DNA of 64,000 bases from GCA-002779465 sp964596535 (GTDB lineage: Bacteria; Desulfobacterota; Desulfobacteria; Desulfobacterales; UBA2156), in NCBI GenBank assembly GCA_964596535.1, contig CAZQUR010000004.1:1-64000 (forward strand), read 5' to 3'. Below the pieces are notes generated by a model. The model was not told where the DNA came from and ran no database searches. It was given only the letters and a program-made list of their open reading frames with translations. How positions within the stretch are numbered: the stretch's first letter is position 1; every line of letters begins with the position of its first letter. Positions 41,067 through 50,324 of this stretch are shown piece by piece. Both the position numbers and the translations under genes were made by a program.

Positions 41067-42553
41067 AATTCGACTATGCCGTCATCGGCGCCGGCGCATC
41101 GGGCATGAGCGCCGCCGTCATACTGGCCAAGCATGGATACTCGGTGGCCCTCATCGAAGCGGCCCACACCGTCGGGCCCCTGTTGCGGGGTTTTGAACGG
41201 AAAGGGATCTATTACGATACGGGATTCCACTACACCGGCGGCCTCCACAAAGGCGGGGTGCTGGATATTTTCTTTCGGTATCTCGGGATCATGGAACATA
41301 TCGAACCGGTACCCTTTGATCCGGAGGGCTTCGATCTGATCCGCTTTTTTGCACCCGATAGGGATTTCCTTTTTCCATACGGCTATGACCGCATCCGCGA
41401 TCGGCTTTTGAAGGCCTTTCCCAAAGAACGCGCCGCCGTTGACGCCTATCTCGGCGCGGTCAGGGAAAGCTTTCAATCCAGGCCCTATCTCAATTTGGAA
41501 AAGGAATTTTCTCCTCTCCAGGAATTGCACAGCGTCCACGGCCCGAGCCTGAACGACGTCCTGGACCGCTTGAGCCCCGATGCGGCTCTCAAACACATCC
41601 TTTCGGCCCACTGTTATCTGCACGGTGCCGCGCCCGGCGATGTTACGTTTACCCAGCACGCGGCGGTGGTCGGATCCTACTACGAATCCGTTCACGGGCT
41701 CCGGGGGGGCGGCGCCAGCCTCGTTCACGCATATGAAAAGACCCTTTTCGACCACGGCGTCACCGTATTCTGCGGGAGGCGCGTTTCCGGAATCGATCTT
41801 TCCTTTCAGGGAAAGCCCGAGAGTGTCCGCCTGGCAAACGGAGAACACATCTCCTGCAGGGCCTGTATCGTTTCCATCCACCCCCGACGAATGCTTGAGC
41901 TGTTACCCTCCGAACGTTTCAGACCCTCTTATGTCCGCCGCCTGGAAGGCCTGGACGAAACCTCTTCGGCTTTTATTCTTTATGGAAAAAGCCGGTCTTT
42001 ACATCAGCGGCTGAACGGAAAAAACATTTTCTCTTTTTTTTCGTCCGCAGAAAACGGCTTCCGGGAAAAAGGGCCTTTGCATCGGCGCCCCCTCTTCATT
42101 TCATCGGCCGTACCGAAAAACAGCGCGTCCACCGAACCGGGATTTATCGCCATCTGCCCCGCCACGCTGGGTCAGGCCGGGGCATGGTTGCATTCCTGCC
42201 CGGGGAAACGCCCCGGAGGATACCGCATCTTTAAAGCCCGTGTGATGGAGATGCTCAAAGATCGGGTTCGGGAAAGCTGCCCGGATATATCGGAGGACAT
42301 TGAAATCGTGGAAGGCGCAACCCCACTGACACTGCGGGATTTTTCCCACAGCCCCGCCGGGAGCCTTTACGGCGCGAAACATCGGGTGGGCCAATACAAT
42401 CCCGTGTCCCTCACCCGCATCGACGGGCTTTATCTTGCGGGGCAAGCCGTGGTGGCACCGGGCGTTCTCGGGGCCGTCATATCGGCTTTTCTGGCCTGCG
42501 GGAACATCCTGGGGCATGACCGCCTCCGGAAGGAATTGAACGCATGCCGGTAA
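41063..42553 (+). CDS. CrtI/carotenoid-isomerase-like FAD oxidoreductase
   Basis: A 496-residue flavoprotein of the phytoene-desaturase/all-trans-retinol-reductase type. The N-terminal dinucleotide motif AVIGAGASGMSAAVILAKHGY and the C-terminal GLYLAGQAVVAPGVLGAVISA, which closes the FAD site, are intact, and YDTGFHYTGG is typical of the carotenoid isomerase branch. It should desaturate, saturate or isomerise double bonds of a polyene or acyl chain. Genes of this type are not part of the minimal aryl-polyene set but occur in clusters proposed for ladderane lipids. It overlaps its neighbours on both sides, so it belongs to the operon. Confidence 0.88.
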   Translation: MKFDYAVIGAGASGMSAAVILAKHGYSVALIEAAHTVGPLLRGFERKGIYYDTGFHYTGGLHKGGVLDIFFRYLGIMEHIEPVPFDPEGFDLIRFFAPDRDFLFPYGYDRIRDRLLKAFPKERAAVDAYLGAVRESFQSRPYLNLEKEFSPLQELHSVHGPSLNDVLDRLSPDAALKHILSAHCYLHGAAPGDVTFTQHAAVVGSYYESVHGLRGGGASLVHAYEKTLFDHGVTVFCGRRVSGIDLSFQGKPESVRLANGEHISCRACIVSIHPRRMLELLPSERFRPSYVRRLEGLDETSSAFILYGKSRSLHQRLNGKNIFSFFSSAENGFREKGPLHRRPLFISSAVPKNSASTEPGFIAICPATLGQAGAWLHSCPGKRPGGYRIFKARVMEMLKDRVRESCPDISEDIEIVEGATPLTLRDFSHSPAGSLYGAKHRVGQYNPVSLTRIDGLYLAGQAVVAPGVLGAVISAFLACGNILGHDRLRKELNACR

Positions 42554-43782
42554 ATCGCGTCGTTGTCACCGGAATGGGCGCCGTTTCACCGTTGGGCCGG
42601 GGCGCGGATGCACTTTTTCGGGGTTTGTCCCAAGGAAGAAGCGGGATCCGGTTTCAACCCGAGACCGCCGCCGTCCAGGGACTCCGGAGCCATGTGGCGG
42701 GTCGTGTCATGGATGTGGATCCCAAGGAGGTGCCGCGGAAATATCGCCGATCCATGTCGGCCGGATCCCTTTTTGCCGCCGTAGGGGCCCGGGAAGCCCT
42801 CATCCAGGGAAACCTCCCGGAGAACCTGCGGACCCGCGAAGATTTCGGGATCGCCATCGGCTCCACAGTGGGGAGTGTCGGAACCCTGGAAGAATTTTTC
42901 AGGGAATATTTCTCCGATTTCTGCCTGGAACGGATGCGCTCCACCCTGTTTTTCAAGATCATGAACCATTCTCCGGCCTCCAACGTGACGCAGATCCTGG
43001 GCATCCGGGGGCGCACCCTGGCGCCGGCGGCCGCTTGTTCCACCGGATGCCAAACGGTGGGAATCGGTTTCGAAACAATCGCTTCGGGAAAACAACGCTT
43101 CATGCTCTGCGGCGGAACCGATGAATTTCACCCCCTTTTCACCGCCACCTTTGATATCATGAACGCGGCGTCCACCCGTTACAACGAACATCCCCACCGA
43201 ACCCCCCGTCCCTTTGATCGGGACCGGGACGGCGTGGTGTGCGCCGAAGGCTGCGGGATTCTCCTTTTGGAATCTCTGGAGTCGGCACTGGAGCGGGGCG
43301 CACCGATTTTAGCGGAAATTGCAGGGTTCGCCACCCTCTCGGACCCATCCCACATCGCCCACCCGGATGCCGCCTCCATTGTCTCTTGCATGCGGGCCTG
43401 TCTCGAAAATGCGGGCTTGAAACCGAAAGCGATTGATTATATTAACGCCCATGCCACGGCCACCACGGAAGGGGATGCCGCCGAGTGCGCGGCCATCCGC
43501 AAACTCTTTGGCGGCGCCACGGCCGTGAGCAGCCTCAAGGGGCACCTGGGTCACACCATGGCGGCCAGCGGGACCCTGGAACTGATGGCGTGCATCTTCA
43601 TGATGCAGCAAAATCGGATGGTCCCCACGTTGAACCTCGATCACGTGGATCCGGCCTGCGGAGGAATCCGGCATGTCCGCCGCGTTGAAGAAAAATCCTT
43701 GCAGTGGATTTTAAAAAACAATTTTGCCCTTGGGGGCGTCAACTCTTCGGTGCTGCTGCGGAGATTCAACCGTGACGGATAA
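42544..43782 (+). CDS. Beta-ketoacyl-ACP synthase, catalytic Cys present
   Basis: A 412-residue condensing enzyme with C165 in PAAACSTGCQ, His in NAHATATTEGD and His in LGHTMAASGT, and the ending FALGGVNSSVLL. It is an active-type elongating ketosynthase of the FabF/ApeR class. It overlaps the oxidoreductase gene by 10 bp and the ACP gene by 11 bp, implying coupled translation and close cooperation with that ACP. The first residues MPVNRVVVTGMGAVSPLG are the normal ketosynthase N-terminus. Chain-length specificity is unknown. Confidence 0.92.
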   Translation: MPVNRVVVTGMGAVSPLGRGADALFRGLSQGRSGIRFQPETAAVQGLRSHVAGRVMDVDPKEVPRKYRRSMSAGSLFAAVGAREALIQGNLPENLRTREDFGIAIGSTVGSVGTLEEFFREYFSDFCLERMRSTLFFKIMNHSPASNVTQILGIRGRTLAPAAACSTGCQTVGIGFETIASGKQRFMLCGGTDEFHPLFTATFDIMNAASTRYNEHPHRTPRPFDRDRDGVVCAEGCGILLLESLESALERGAPILAEIAGFATLSDPSHIAHPDAASIVSCMRACLENAGLKPKAIDYINAHATATTEGDAAECAAIRKLFGGATAVSSLKGHLGHTMAASGTLELMACIFMMQQNRMVPTLNLDHVDPACGGIRHVRRVEEKSLQWILKNNFALGGVNSSVLLRRFNRDG

Positions 43783-44035
43783 GGAAATCATCGAAAAAAT
43801 AAACACGGCGTTGGCCGGGGAATTCGAGCTGGACGAGGCGTCCATGGTGCCTGAGGCGCATCTTTTCGACGACCTGGAACTCGACAGCCTGGACCTGGTG
43901 GACATGGTGATTGTCCTGGAGCAAACCTTTGGATTTAAAATCCGGGAAGAAGAAGAAATCCGCAGCATCCGGACCCTGGGAGATATTCACGCCTTTGTCA
44001 TCCGCAAGCGACACCAGAGACTTCAAAGTTCCTAA
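43772..44035 (+). CDS. Acyl carrier protein
   Basis: An 87-residue four-helix carrier. ELDSLDLVDMVI contains the Ser that receives 4'-phosphopantetheine, and FGFKIREEEEI is the acidic third-helix region. It starts at GTG with GGAG upstream, overlapping the ketosynthase stop by 11 bp. It should carry the growing chain for the adjacent ketosynthase, ketoreductase and dehydratases. A second ACP is encoded at 55938-56192. Two carriers suggest two acyl intermediates or separate initiation and elongation. Confidence 0.93.
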   Translation: MTDKEIIEKINTALAGEFELDEASMVPEAHLFDDLELDSLDLVDMVIVLEQTFGFKIREEEEIRSIRTLGDIHAFVIRKRHQRLQSS

Positions 44036-44842
44036 ATGGCTTTCCGCAAAAACCCTGAAAAAAAGGATCATCCGCCGAAAACGGTCCCCGGATCCATGTG
44101 GGCCTGTTTTCTGATGACCCTGACGGTCTATCCTCTGCTCAGCTTGTGGACACTGGGCGGCATGGCTGTATTCCCCGCGGCCTTTTTGCTCTTCAAGTTC
44201 GGCACCCGGTGGTCCACCGAACGGATCGTTCGTTTTTTCATCTGGATCTACGGAAGGGGATGGATCGCCCTGGTTTTTCCCTTTGTCCGGTTCTCGCGGA
44301 AGGGCCTTGAAAAAGCCGCATCGATGCAGCCGGTAATCCTGGTGGTGAACCATTTAAGCTTTTTCGACACCTACTGCATGGCGCTTCTGCCTTTTTACAA
44401 TCTGGCCCTTGCCATCCGGAGTTGGCCCTTTCGCATGTATTGGTACGCGCCGTTCATGCGCATGGCCAATTATTTGGACGTGGAAACATCGGGATGGGAT
44501 GACGCCTCTTTGCAGGCCAAAAAGATCCTCGAGCGGGGCGGAAACGTTTTGTTTTTTCCGGAAGGCCACCGGAGCCGGAACGGGGCGTTGGGTCGATTCT
44601 ACTCGGGCGCCTTTCTCCTGGCCGTGGAAACGGGACGCCCCGTCATTCCCCTGGTGATTTCCGGGACGGATGTCCTTCTGCCCCCGGGTCGCCGGAGGCT
44701 GCATCCCGCCCGAATCCGGCTGGAAGCCCTTCCTCCGGTGGAGCCGAGGCGTTTTTCAGGACCCACCGCCCACATCCAACTGAAAAAAGTCGTGCGGGAA
44801 GCCATTGGACGGCGCCTCGAGGAGATACGAATGGAGAGATGA
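44036..44842 (+). CDS. PlsC-type 1-acyl-glycerol-phosphate acyltransferase-like
   Basis: A 268-residue membrane-associated acyltransferase. The catalytic H-x4-D box is NHLSFFD and the acceptor-binding block is FPEGHRSRNGALGRFYSGA; hydrophobic helices near residues 20-60 anchor it in the inner membrane. It probably transfers the cluster's acyl product from ACP or CoA to a lipid or sugar headgroup. It begins with ATG immediately after the ACP stop and ends in an ATGA overlap with the dehydratase gene. A second acyltransferase of the LpxL type is at 54986-55918, so the final lipid may carry more than one chain. Confidence 0.9.
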   Translation: MAFRKNPEKKDHPPKTVPGSMWACFLMTLTVYPLLSLWTLGGMAVFPAAFLLFKFGTRWSTERIVRFFIWIYGRGWIALVFPFVRFSRKGLEKAASMQPVILVVNHLSFFDTYCMALLPFYNLALAIRSWPFRMYWYAPFMRMANYLDVETSGWDDASLQAKKILERGGNVLFFPEGHRSRNGALGRFYSGAFLLAVETGRPVIPLVISGTDVLLPPGRRRLHPARIRLEALPPVEPRRFSGPTAHIQLKKVVREAIGRRLEEIRMER

Positions 44843-45294
44843 AAACATCCCTACGCCTTCCCGTGTCCACAGAAATCCTGATTCCGCATGCACCCCCCAT
44901 GCGCTGGGTGGAACATCTTTTGCGGTTCGACGGGGAAAAAGGAGAGGCGGCGTCCCACCGTCTTTCCGAAAACCCCCTTTTTTCCGATACCGCGGTCCTC
45001 CCCCTTTTTGTCATGGCCGAACTGATCGCCCAGGCCTACGCCGCCATGAAGGGATACCAGGATCTTTCGGCGGGACTCCCCGTCCGAAAAGGCTTCCTGG
45101 TGGGAATCCGCAGGATCCGGATATTCGAATTCGTTTACGGGACCCGGACCTTTCTGATTCGGGTCCGGCCCACCGGAGCCCTGGGGGGGTTTTATATGGC
45201 GGAAGGGGAGGTGACGCTGGATGGCAGGTGTGTGGCCGCGGGGAGCGTCAAGGTATGGATCCCCGGCGAAGCACAGGAAGCGCCGTTTCAATGA
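44839..45294 (+). CDS. 3-hydroxyacyl-ACP dehydratase-like hotdog protein (ApeP type)
   Basis: A 151-residue hotdog-fold protein. IPHAPPMRWVEHLL near the N-terminus is characteristic of the ApeP/FabA-like group, and the long hotdog helix holds FVMAELIAQAYAAMKG with a Glu placed like the FabA/FabZ catalytic acid. It should remove water from 3-hydroxyacyl-ACP to give a trans double bond. It overlaps both neighbours by four bases. The assignment to ApeP type rests on this motif and on position next to LolA and MMPL genes, as in aryl-polyene clusters. Confidence 0.8.
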   Translation: MKTSLRLPVSTEILIPHAPPMRWVEHLLRFDGEKGEAASHRLSENPLFSDTAVLPLFVMAELIAQAYAAMKGYQDLSAGLPVRKGFLVGIRRIRIFEFVYGTRTFLIRVRPTGALGGFYMAEGEVTLDGRCVAAGSVKVWIPGEAQEAPFQ

Positions 45295-45923
45295 AACGCA
45301 TTCCCGCCGTGTTTTTTATCCTTTGCTGCCTGTTTTCAACGGGAGTCGCAACCGTTTCGCCATCCGATGGGCCCGAAGAAGAAGCGCTGGAACAAATCCG
45401 GCAGTCCATGGAAGACATCCATTCCCTGGCCGGGGATTTCATCGAGGAAAAACGCTTGGTGATGCTCAAGGCCCCTGTCCTCCTTAAGGGGCGTTTTTAC
45501 TACGTCAAGCCGGATCGGCTCCGATGGGAATATTTTTCCCCGGAAGCCCAGGGGTTTGCCCTTTCCAAGGACCGGGGCATTCGATGGCAAAAGAATCCGA
45601 ACCAAAGGATCCCCTTCGATCTGAATGCCGCACCGGCCCTTCAAGGGTTTGTGGATCAGATCTTTTCCTGGATCCAGGGGGATGTGGAAAAAATTCAGAA
45701 CCGCTATCGTGTTTCCGTATCCTCGGAAGATGCCGTATCCGTCCTGCTGACGCCGCGCATACCGGCGGAAAAAGCGGTCCTGGATCGGATCCTCATCCGG
45801 TTCTCCCAAGATTTACGGTATGTCCGGAGCGTCCATATCCATGAAAAAAACGGAGACACCTCCCGGATCCGTTTCACACAAGTCCGGATCAACCCCCCCG
45901 TGGATTCCAAACTTTTTCCATGA
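45291..45923 (+). CDS. LolA-like outer-membrane carrier protein
   Basis: A 210-residue periplasmic protein with signal peptide (FFILCCLFSTGVATV). The LolA fold shows in HSLAGDFIEEKRL, LLKGRFYYVKPDRLRWEYFSPE and the later strands; length is normal. In polyene clusters LolA homologues are thought to escort the acyl product through the periplasm to the outer membrane. It is joined by ATGA overlaps to the dehydratase gene before it and the MMPL exporter gene after it, supporting a handover from exporter to carrier. The general lipoprotein LolA is probably encoded elsewhere. Confidence 0.88.
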   Translation: MKRIPAVFFILCCLFSTGVATVSPSDGPEEEALEQIRQSMEDIHSLAGDFIEEKRLVMLKAPVLLKGRFYYVKPDRLRWEYFSPEAQGFALSKDRGIRWQKNPNQRIPFDLNAAPALQGFVDQIFSWIQGDVEKIQNRYRVSVSSEDAVSVLLTPRIPAEKAVLDRILIRFSQDLRYVRSVHIHEKNGDTSRIRFTQVRINPPVDSKLFP

Positions 45924-48319
45924 AACCTTTTTTTACCATTTTTTCAAGAAGTTATATTTTCTTTTCGCCGCGGCGAAAAATCCTTTACGCCGGGACGCTT
46001 TTTATCGTTTTCCTCTTTATCATGTTGTCCCACAAGATCCAGGTGACCGAAAATATCGCTTCTTTGCTTCCGGATAACCGATCCGAAGCAACCCGGCTCC
46101 TTTCCCTTTTGGAGCACATGCCTTTTTCCCGAAAGATCGCCATCACCCTCAGCGCCGGTCCCGGGACGGAAACGGAACGTCTTTTGGATGCCGGCCGGGA
46201 ATTGTCCCGGAGCCTGGGACCCCCCTATTTCACCCGCGTGGTCTCGGGCCCCGGGGGCCTGGCGGACGGCGCTTTTTTCACCTGGGTCCTTGAATCGCTA
46301 CCCAATCTTATCACGGAATCGGATCTCCAGCGGATCGATGCGGCCCTCACCCCGTCATCCATCCGTTTGCGCCTCGAAGCCCTTTTCCAAAGACTCCTCT
46401 TTCCCACGGGAATCGCGGAAAAGGCGCTTCTCAGAGAGGATCCCCTGAATCTGGCCGCTTTCGGGCTGGAAAAATTTCAATCCATGAATCCCTTTCCCGG
46501 CACCCGGATCGTCCGAAACCAATTCCTGAGTGCGGACGGGCAGAGCACCCTCATCCTGGCCGACACGCCTGTCGAGGCCACCGATTATCAAGAAGGAAAG
46601 CGTCTGTGCCAGACCCTGGAAGAACGAATCGCCCGGCATGTCCCCCCGGATATCCGGGCCCGTTATATCAGCGCACATCGGTATACCGTCGCCAACGCCG
46701 ACGTCATCCAAAAGGACGTGTGGCGGGTCATCGGACTTTCCACGGTATGCCTCCTTGTCATTTTCCTCGTTTTTTTGCGCCATTGGCGGGCCGGATTCGT
46801 ATTTCTGGTCCCGGTATCCTCCCTGGGAGCGGCGGCATGCGCCGTATACCTGGTTTTCCCGGAGGTCTCCGCCGTCACCCTCGGCTTCGGTGCCGTCCTC
46901 CTGGGAATCTCCGTGGATTTCGCGATCCATGTCTATTTCGCTTTGTCCTCGGAAAATCAGAGCCCCGGCGCCGTTCTCGACGAAATCGCCAGGCCCCTTC
47001 TTTTTTCCGCATTGACGACGCTTTCGGCCTTTGCGGTCCTGTGGTTTTCGATCCTCCCGGGGCAACGCCAGACGGCCGTCTTTTCCATGGCAGGTCTTGT
47101 CTGGGCCGTGGCCGTTTCCCTGTGGGTGCTCCCGCATCTCCTCCCGTCTTCCGGACAAAAATCAAAGGCCGGCCCGTGGTGGTACGCACCTCGCCGCGCC
47201 AAAGCTCGGTGGGGGGTTTTCCTTTGGGCCGCTGCCATGGTTTCGGGCGTTTTTGCAATCCGAGACCTTCAGTTTGACGGGGATCTGGGTGCGCTCAACC
47301 GCGTTCCGGATTCCGTTTTGACAGCCGAAGAAAAAACGCAAAGGACCTGGGGGGACTTTCGCCGCACGGCCATGATTCTTTGCCGGGCACCCACCCTGGA
47401 AACGGCGCTGGCGCAAAATCATCGCCTCTTTTCTTTGCTGGAAACGGAAACGGTGCCCCAACACCCGGTGAGCATCGCCCCCGTATTCCCTCCTGTGCAG
47501 CGGCAAGAGATGCATCGAAAAGCCTGGGAAGCCTACTGGCGCCATGGAAGGGGCGCCCGGCACCTGGCAACCTTGAACAGGGAGGCGGCCCGGATCGGGT
47601 TTTCGCCCGGGGCATTTCAACCCTTCTTGGATCGGCTGCGCCGGAAAGCCCCCCCCATTACCCTGGAAAGCTTTTCGAAAAACGGGTTGGCGCCGATGCT
47701 GGAGCCCTTTTTAAGCCGGACCGAAACCGGCTTTTCCGTGGCCACCCTGGTCCCGGACACGCCGGCGGCCGCAACCGCCTTTAAGAACTTAAAAGACAAG
47801 TTGCCGGGAGTGCGCTTTGTCTCCCAGAGCCGGTTTCGAGAAACCGTCAGCGAGGCCGTAACATCCGATTTCATGAACTTTCTGATCCGGGCCGCCGGAG
47901 TGTGCCTCTTCCTGACGGCCCTGTTGTTCCGGCGGATCACCCTGTTGATCCCGGCCGTGATCCCTGCGGTCTCGGGGGTGGTGGTCATGTTGGGAGGCAT
48001 GGCGGCGCTGGGCCTGCCGTTCAACCTTTCCAACATTGCGGCATCCATCCTGGTCATCGGGCTGAGCATCGACTACGGGATTTTCATGGTCTGCCGGCTC
48101 GCCGGGGAATACCGGCACCAAACACAACGGGCGGTCTTTGTCTCCGGCCTGACCACCCTCTCCGGATTCGCCGCCCTGGCCGCGGCAGATCATCCGGCCC
48201 TGTCCTCCATCGGCATCACCGTGATTCTGGGCATCGGGGCCGCCCTCCCCGCGGCGCTCTGGGTGGTTCCTTCCTTTTATCGAATGGGTATCGGGGGAAC
48301 GGATCATGCATCCGCTTGA
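45920..48319 (+). CDS. MMPL/RND-family lipid exporter
   Basis: A 799-residue inner-membrane transporter with two repeats, each a large extracytoplasmic domain followed by a bundle of helices. The first helix is near residues 20-38. Helix bundles lie at about 270-400 (FGAVLLGISVDFAIHVYF) and 655-785 (ILVIGLSIDYGIFMVCRLAGEY); the paired Asp in SVDF/SIDYG is the proton-relay region. It should flip or export the lipid product, as MMPL proteins do in mycobacteria and in aryl-polyene clusters. It begins and ends overlapping its neighbours. Confidence 0.9.
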   Translation: MKPFFTIFSRSYIFFSPRRKILYAGTLFIVFLFIMLSHKIQVTENIASLLPDNRSEATRLLSLLEHMPFSRKIAITLSAGPGTETERLLDAGRELSRSLGPPYFTRVVSGPGGLADGAFFTWVLESLPNLITESDLQRIDAALTPSSIRLRLEALFQRLLFPTGIAEKALLREDPLNLAAFGLEKFQSMNPFPGTRIVRNQFLSADGQSTLILADTPVEATDYQEGKRLCQTLEERIARHVPPDIRARYISAHRYTVANADVIQKDVWRVIGLSTVCLLVIFLVFLRHWRAGFVFLVPVSSLGAAACAVYLVFPEVSAVTLGFGAVLLGISVDFAIHVYFALSSENQSPGAVLDEIARPLLFSALTTLSAFAVLWFSILPGQRQTAVFSMAGLVWAVAVSLWVLPHLLPSSGQKSKAGPWWYAPRRAKARWGVFLWAAAMVSGVFAIRDLQFDGDLGALNRVPDSVLTAEEKTQRTWGDFRRTAMILCRAPTLETALAQNHRLFSLLETETVPQHPVSIAPVFPPVQRQEMHRKAWEAYWRHGRGARHLATLNREAARIGFSPGAFQPFLDRLRRKAPPITLESFSKNGLAPMLEPFLSRTETGFSVATLVPDTPAAATAFKNLKDKLPGVRFVSQSRFRETVSEAVTSDFMNFLIRAAGVCLFLTALLFRRITLLIPAVIPAVSGVVVMLGGMAALGLPFNLSNIAASILVIGLSIDYGIFMVCRLAGEYRHQTQRAVFVSGLTTLSGFAALAAADHPALSSIGITVILGIGAALPAALWVVPSFYRMGIGGTDHASA

Positions 48320-48764
48320 AGAAGCCATCGCCGCCTGCCGGGAGATCCTTCGTGTGGAACCCGGCGTATTTGTATCGGCGCGGTTTTGTTTTGACAGCCG
48401 GTTCATCGGATTTTCCGGACATTTTCCGGGATACCCCCTCCTGCCGGCCTCTGTCCAAATCGCCGGTGCCGCCCGCCTCATCCGGGACACGATGGGCCTG
48501 GAAGGAATCGATGGGATTCTCGAAAAAGCGAAATTTCTCATGGAAATCCATCCCGGCAAGACGATCCGCATGGACTGCACCCGGATTCCGGAAACCGGGG
48601 AGGAACGATGGAAGGTGGATATTCGCGTCCAGGAGGCGCCGGCGGCTGCGTTTCAATTGATTTTTCAGGCGCCCCCGGAGGACTTCCGGAAGAAAAAGGG
48701 TGCGGCAAATCCCGAACCCACGGAGAGCCAGGATGAACAAACCCTATTTTCCGAAGGCGGATGA
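48306..48764 (+). CDS. FabZ/ApeI-like hotdog protein with altered active site
   Basis: A 152-residue hotdog protein. FIGFSGHFPGYPLLPASVQI clearly matches the FabZ active-site block H-F-P-G-x-P-x-x-P-G-V, so the catalytic His is kept. The Glu that follows a few residues later in FabZ is replaced here: the sequence continues AGAARL. It may be a variant dehydratase, a chaperone for the other dehydratase, or a thioester-binding protein. About 40 C-terminal residues are charged and probably disordered. It overlaps the MMPL gene by 14 bp and the thioesterase gene by 32 bp. Confidence 0.78.
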   Translation: MHPLEEAIAACREILRVEPGVFVSARFCFDSRFIGFSGHFPGYPLLPASVQIAGAARLIRDTMGLEGIDGILEKAKFLMEIHPGKTIRMDCTRIPETGEERWKVDIRVQEAPAAAFQLIFQAPPEDFRKKKGAANPEPTESQDEQTLFSEGG

Positions 48765-49191
48765 AACCGTGGCGCCCTTGCGCCACTCGGTGCCCCGCCG
48801 GGTTCGGTTCGAGGAGGTGGATGCACTGGGCATCGTGTGGCACGGCCGGTATGCCAGTTATTTCGAAGACGCCCGTGCCGCCCTGGGGAAAAAATTCGGC
48901 ATCGGATACCTGGATTTTTATGCCCGTAAAATCATGACCCCCATCAAGGTGTTCCACGTGGACTATCACTTTCCCTTGACCTTTGACGAACCCTTTACCA
49001 TCGAGGCGGTGCTGCACTGGACCGAGGCCGCCCGCCTCAACTTCGAATACATGATCCGAAACCATGAAGAAAAGATCACCACGACGGGATACACGGTACA
49101 GTTGATGCTGGACCCCGACGCGGAAATTCTCATGCTCCCGCCGTTGTTTTACAGGGAATTTTTGGATCGATGGAAACAGAGAAAAAAATAA
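48733..49191 (+). CDS. Acyl-CoA/ACP thioesterase (4HBT hotdog, ApeK type)
   Basis: A 152-residue thioesterase-fold protein. VRFEEVDALGIVWHGRYASYFEDARAALG is the classic 4-hydroxybenzoyl-CoA-thioesterase block, with the catalytic acid at the Asp of VDALG and the conserved WHGRY. It should hydrolyse the thioester of a finished or stalled acyl chain. The ATG at 48733 (AGG just upstream) lies inside the end of the dehydratase-like gene, and its own end overlaps the next ketosynthase start by 22 bp. ApeK of aryl-polyene clusters has the same fold and position. Confidence 0.88.
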   Translation: MNKPYFPKADETVAPLRHSVPRRVRFEEVDALGIVWHGRYASYFEDARAALGKKFGIGYLDFYARKIMTPIKVFHVDYHFPLTFDEPFTIEAVLHWTEAARLNFEYMIRNHEEKITTTGYTVQLMLDPDAEILMLPPLFYREFLDRWKQRKK

Positions 49192-50324
49192 GCCCGGCCG
49201 TTTGGGTGACCCAGGTTTCGGCCGTGACCGCCCTGGGAAGCACCCTGGATGCCACCTGGCAGGGACTTATCAAAGGGGAGACCGCCATCCGGGAGGTGAA
49301 ACGCTTCCCCACGACGCCGTATGCCTCCCGCATTGCAGCCTGTATCGACGGGCTGAATCCCGGTGAATCCGGATCCCGGATAGAATCCCTCATCGACAAT
49401 ACCCTGGACGCACTCACCGGCATTCCAAAAGACGCGTTGTTGATTCTCGCCACCACCAAAGGACCCCTTGACCTTCTGGAAGAAAAAGGCTTTCGATCCG
49501 CCACCGGAACCGAACCGTTTCTGATACCGGATCTCGTGGAATCGGTTTCCCGCAAATTGGGGATTTCCACCCCGGGCGTCAACATCAGCGCCGCCTGCGC
49601 TTCATCCACCCTGGCGCTCATTCTCGGAGGGATGCGGATCGCATCGGAAAAGGCGGATGCGGTCCTGGTGGTTTGTGCCGACCTGGTTACGGAATTCGTC
49701 TTTTCCGGATTTTCGGCCCTTCAGATCCTTTCCGCGCACCCGTGTGCCCCCTTTGACCGGAAACGAAAGGGCCTTTCCCTGGGAGAAGGGGCCGCCGCCG
49801 TGCTGCTGATGTCGCCCCGCCGGGCCCGATCCCAGGGAATTTCTCCCCTGGCCGTGCTCCGCGGCGGGGGCATCTCCGGAGATGCCGCACACATCGTCTC
49901 CCCGGACAGGAGCGGAAGCGGCCTTGCACGGGCCGTAAAGCAGGCCCTGTCCGCGGCAGGAATCGGCCCGGAGGGAATCGCCGCCATTAACGCCCACGGT
50001 ACAGGAACCGTACAAAACGACCGGATGGAACTGGCCGCGTTTCATTCGGTTTTCAAAGACCGTCCGATTCTAATTCACTCTGTCAAGGGGGCCCTGGGAC
50101 ACACCCTGGGGGCAGCGGGGGGCATTGAGCTGGCCGTGTCCGTAAAGGCGTTTCAGGAACAAAAGATTCCCTCCACGGTGGGATGCACGGATCCCGAACC
50201 CTCGGGAAAAGGACGGATTTTTTCGATCCCGGCGCCGCTTCCCAAAGGATGCATTTTGTCCACCAATTCGGGCTTCGGAGGCGTCAACGCCGCCGTCATT
50301 ATCGAAAGCGGAGAGACCCCATGA
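49170..50324 (+). CDS. Beta-ketoacyl-ACP synthase, catalytic Cys present
   Basis: A 384-residue condensing enzyme. C143 in SAACASSTLA, His in NAHGTGTVQND and His in LGHTLGAAGG complete the triad; NSGFGGVNAAVII closes the fold. The N-terminal half is short and divergent (VWVTQVSAVTALG). It is followed in ATGA overlap by a truncated, Cys-less ketosynthase-like protein, so the two may form a KS/chain-length-factor-like heterodimer, as described for ApeO/ApeC. Which acyl chain it accepts is unknown. Confidence 0.9.
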   Translation: METEKKISPAVWVTQVSAVTALGSTLDATWQGLIKGETAIREVKRFPTTPYASRIAACIDGLNPGESGSRIESLIDNTLDALTGIPKDALLILATTKGPLDLLEEKGFRSATGTEPFLIPDLVESVSRKLGISTPGVNISAACASSTLALILGGMRIASEKADAVLVVCADLVTEFVFSGFSALQILSAHPCAPFDRKRKGLSLGEGAAAVLLMSPRRARSQGISPLAVLRGGGISGDAAHIVSPDRSGSGLARAVKQALSAAGIGPEGIAAINAHGTGTVQNDRMELAAFHSVFKDRPILIHSVKGALGHTLGAAGGIELAVSVKAFQEQKIPSTVGCTDPEPSGKGRIFSIPAPLPKGCILSTNSGFGGVNAAVIIESGETP

